A stretch of DNA of 6,678 bases from Spirosoma sp. (lineage in GTDB: Bacteria; Bacteroidota; Bacteroidia; Cytophagales; Spirosomataceae). Below are positions 5,925-6,678 of the stretch, piece by piece (the stretch's first letter is position 1; each line of letters starts with the position of its first letter). The stretch is from assembly GCA_025351545.1 (NCBI GenBank), contig JANXVQ010000262.1, forward strand, positions 1 to 6,678, written 5' to 3'. The position numbers and the translations under genes were made by a program. The notes beneath the pieces are model-generated. The model was not told the origin of the DNA, ran no database searches, and worked only from the letters and a program-made list of their open reading frames with translations.

Positions 5925-6678
5925 TTAACATTCCGTAGCACTCAGCGCCAAACCTGCCTCCGATGTTTCTTTGTATTTCGTAGACATATCGCGGCCAGTA
6001 GCTTTCATAACTTTGATGACCGAATCGAGCGAAATTTTCTGGAGTGAAGCCGCACCGGAAGTCGCTAATAAATACGCATTATAGGCTTTAACAGCTCCCA
6101 TTGCGTTGCGCTCTATGCACGGAATCTGGACGTAACCGCCAATGGGATCGCAGGTCATGCCGAGGTGATGCTCAATACCAATTTCGGCTGCGGCTTCAAT
6201 GGGGCCAATGTCGCTACTGGCTTGGGCACAACGAGTTAGAAAAGCCGCCCCCATTGCGGAGGCTGTACCGACTTCGCCCATACAACCCATTTCGGCACCC
6301 GAGATGCTGGCATTCTGTTTCACCAGAAACCCGATTAGGGCTGCCGCCAGCATACCAACCCGCAACGTTGGCCGGTCGTAGTGAAAATGATGTTTGGCCA
6401 GAAAGGTTAAACCCGGAATCACGCCCGACGCGCCCGATGTTGGCGCCGTTACAACGATTCCCCCAGCCGCATTTTCTTCCGAAGCGGCTAAGCAATAGGC
6501 GTTTAGAAAAATCAGGAAGCTATCCGACGATTGACTCATTCCCTTCGCCTGCTGGAACAAAATGGGTGCTTTACGACTCAGTTTAATGGAGCCCGGTAAA
6601 ATACCTTTGTGCTTGAGTCCACGACGGACGGCCTTGTGCATAAAATCCAGAATCTGGTCGAGCCGTTGGTTGACTTCG
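5925..6678 (-). CDS. sdaA: L-serine dehydratase (iron-sulfur dependent), C-terminal part (cut by right edge)
   Basis: The enzyme deaminates L-serine to pyruvate and ammonia in the cytoplasm using an oxygen-sensitive [4Fe-4S] cluster, without pyridoxal phosphate. The frame stays open to the window edge; the internal ATG at 6641 is not the start, because the codons before it (EVNQRLDQILDF) continue the family sequence. The 250 visible residues form the alpha domain. Numbered from that internal Met, the landmarks are APTSGASGVIPG (66-77), SGAEMGCMGEVG (114-125) and CDPIGGYVQIPCIERN (164-179). Cys120, Cys164 and Cys175 match the cluster ligands known from the Legionella enzyme in order and nearly in spacing. 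The protein ends in Cys238, matching that enzyme's C-terminal Cys, which caps the catalytic iron. The beta domain, if fused as in single-chain enzymes, lies beyond the right edge; a separate sdaAB-type subunit is the alternative. All key residues in view are intact. Confidence 0.95.
   Translation of the reverse strand, partial: EVNQRLDQILDFMHKAVRRGLKHKGILPGSIKLSRKAPILFQQAKGMSQSSDSFLIFLNAYCLAASEENAAGGIVVTAPTSGASGVIPGLTFLAKHHFHYDRPTLRVGMLAAALIGFLVKQNASISGAEMGCMGEVGTASAMGAAFLTRCAQASSDIGPIEAAAEIGIEHHLGMTCDPIGGYVQIPCIERNAMGAVKAYNAYLLATSGAASLQKISLDSVIKVMKATGRDMSTKYKETSEAGLALSATEC

Noticed and set aside
6101..6586. Plus-strand open frame of 161 codons opposite the serine dehydratase
   Set aside because: The translation is rich in Arg, Pro and Trp, typical of an antisense frame, while the minus strand carries conserved cluster motifs.
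5925..6641. Complete 238-residue serine dehydratase starting at 6641
   Set aside because: The frame stays open upstream to the window edge, and the added residues fit the family, so this Met is internal and the gene is truncated only by the window.

Overview
The window looks like a Bacteroidota chromosome, most likely of the Cytophagales/Spirosoma type. No start codon has a clear Shine-Dalgarno sequence. A TTG / TAnnTTTG promoter pair, the Bacteroidota sigma pattern, precedes the first operon. That operon, PadR followed by a PspC protein with a DUF2807 (GIN) tail, is a combination typical of this phylum. The genus is inference only.

Layout. (1) Bases 1-860, minus strand: the first 286 residues of a C5-cytosine DNA methyltransferase, cut by the left edge, in AT-rich DNA. 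(2) 861-1600: about 740 bases without a gene. It holds a very AT-rich stretch, a 206-bp transposon-like element with near-perfect terminal inverted repeats and TA on both flanks (1237-1446), and a promoter with a 16-bp perfect palindrome. (3) 1601-4573, plus strand: padR-like regulator, then an 842-residue membrane protein with two PspC domains and a C-terminal DUF2807 domain. (4) 4574-4782: a convergent gap with a strong GC-rich 23-bp hairpin that lacks a U tract on either strand. (5) 4783-5850, minus strand: AI-2E/PerM-family membrane protein. (6) 5925-6678, minus strand: C-terminal half of an iron-sulfur L-serine dehydratase, cut by the right edge.

How the parts fit. The PadR protein probably controls its own operon. 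The palindrome TTGT-N8-ACAA beside the promoter has the same spacing as the known PadR box ATGT-N8-ACAT. The cotranscribed PspC/DUF2807 protein is the likely effector, probably in envelope homeostasis. The serine dehydratase and AI-2E genes run in the same direction with a 74-base gap and may be cotranscribed, but their functions are not obviously linked. The methyltransferase is compositionally foreign to the rest and sits behind a mobile-element trace, which suggests an acquired defence or modification segment whose partner genes, if any, lie left of the window.

Nothing here proves a new system. The strongest leads are the PadR operator/promoter architecture, the non-autonomous transposable element at the boundary of the acquired segment, and the membrane sensor that joins PspC to an extracytoplasmic DUF2807 fold.
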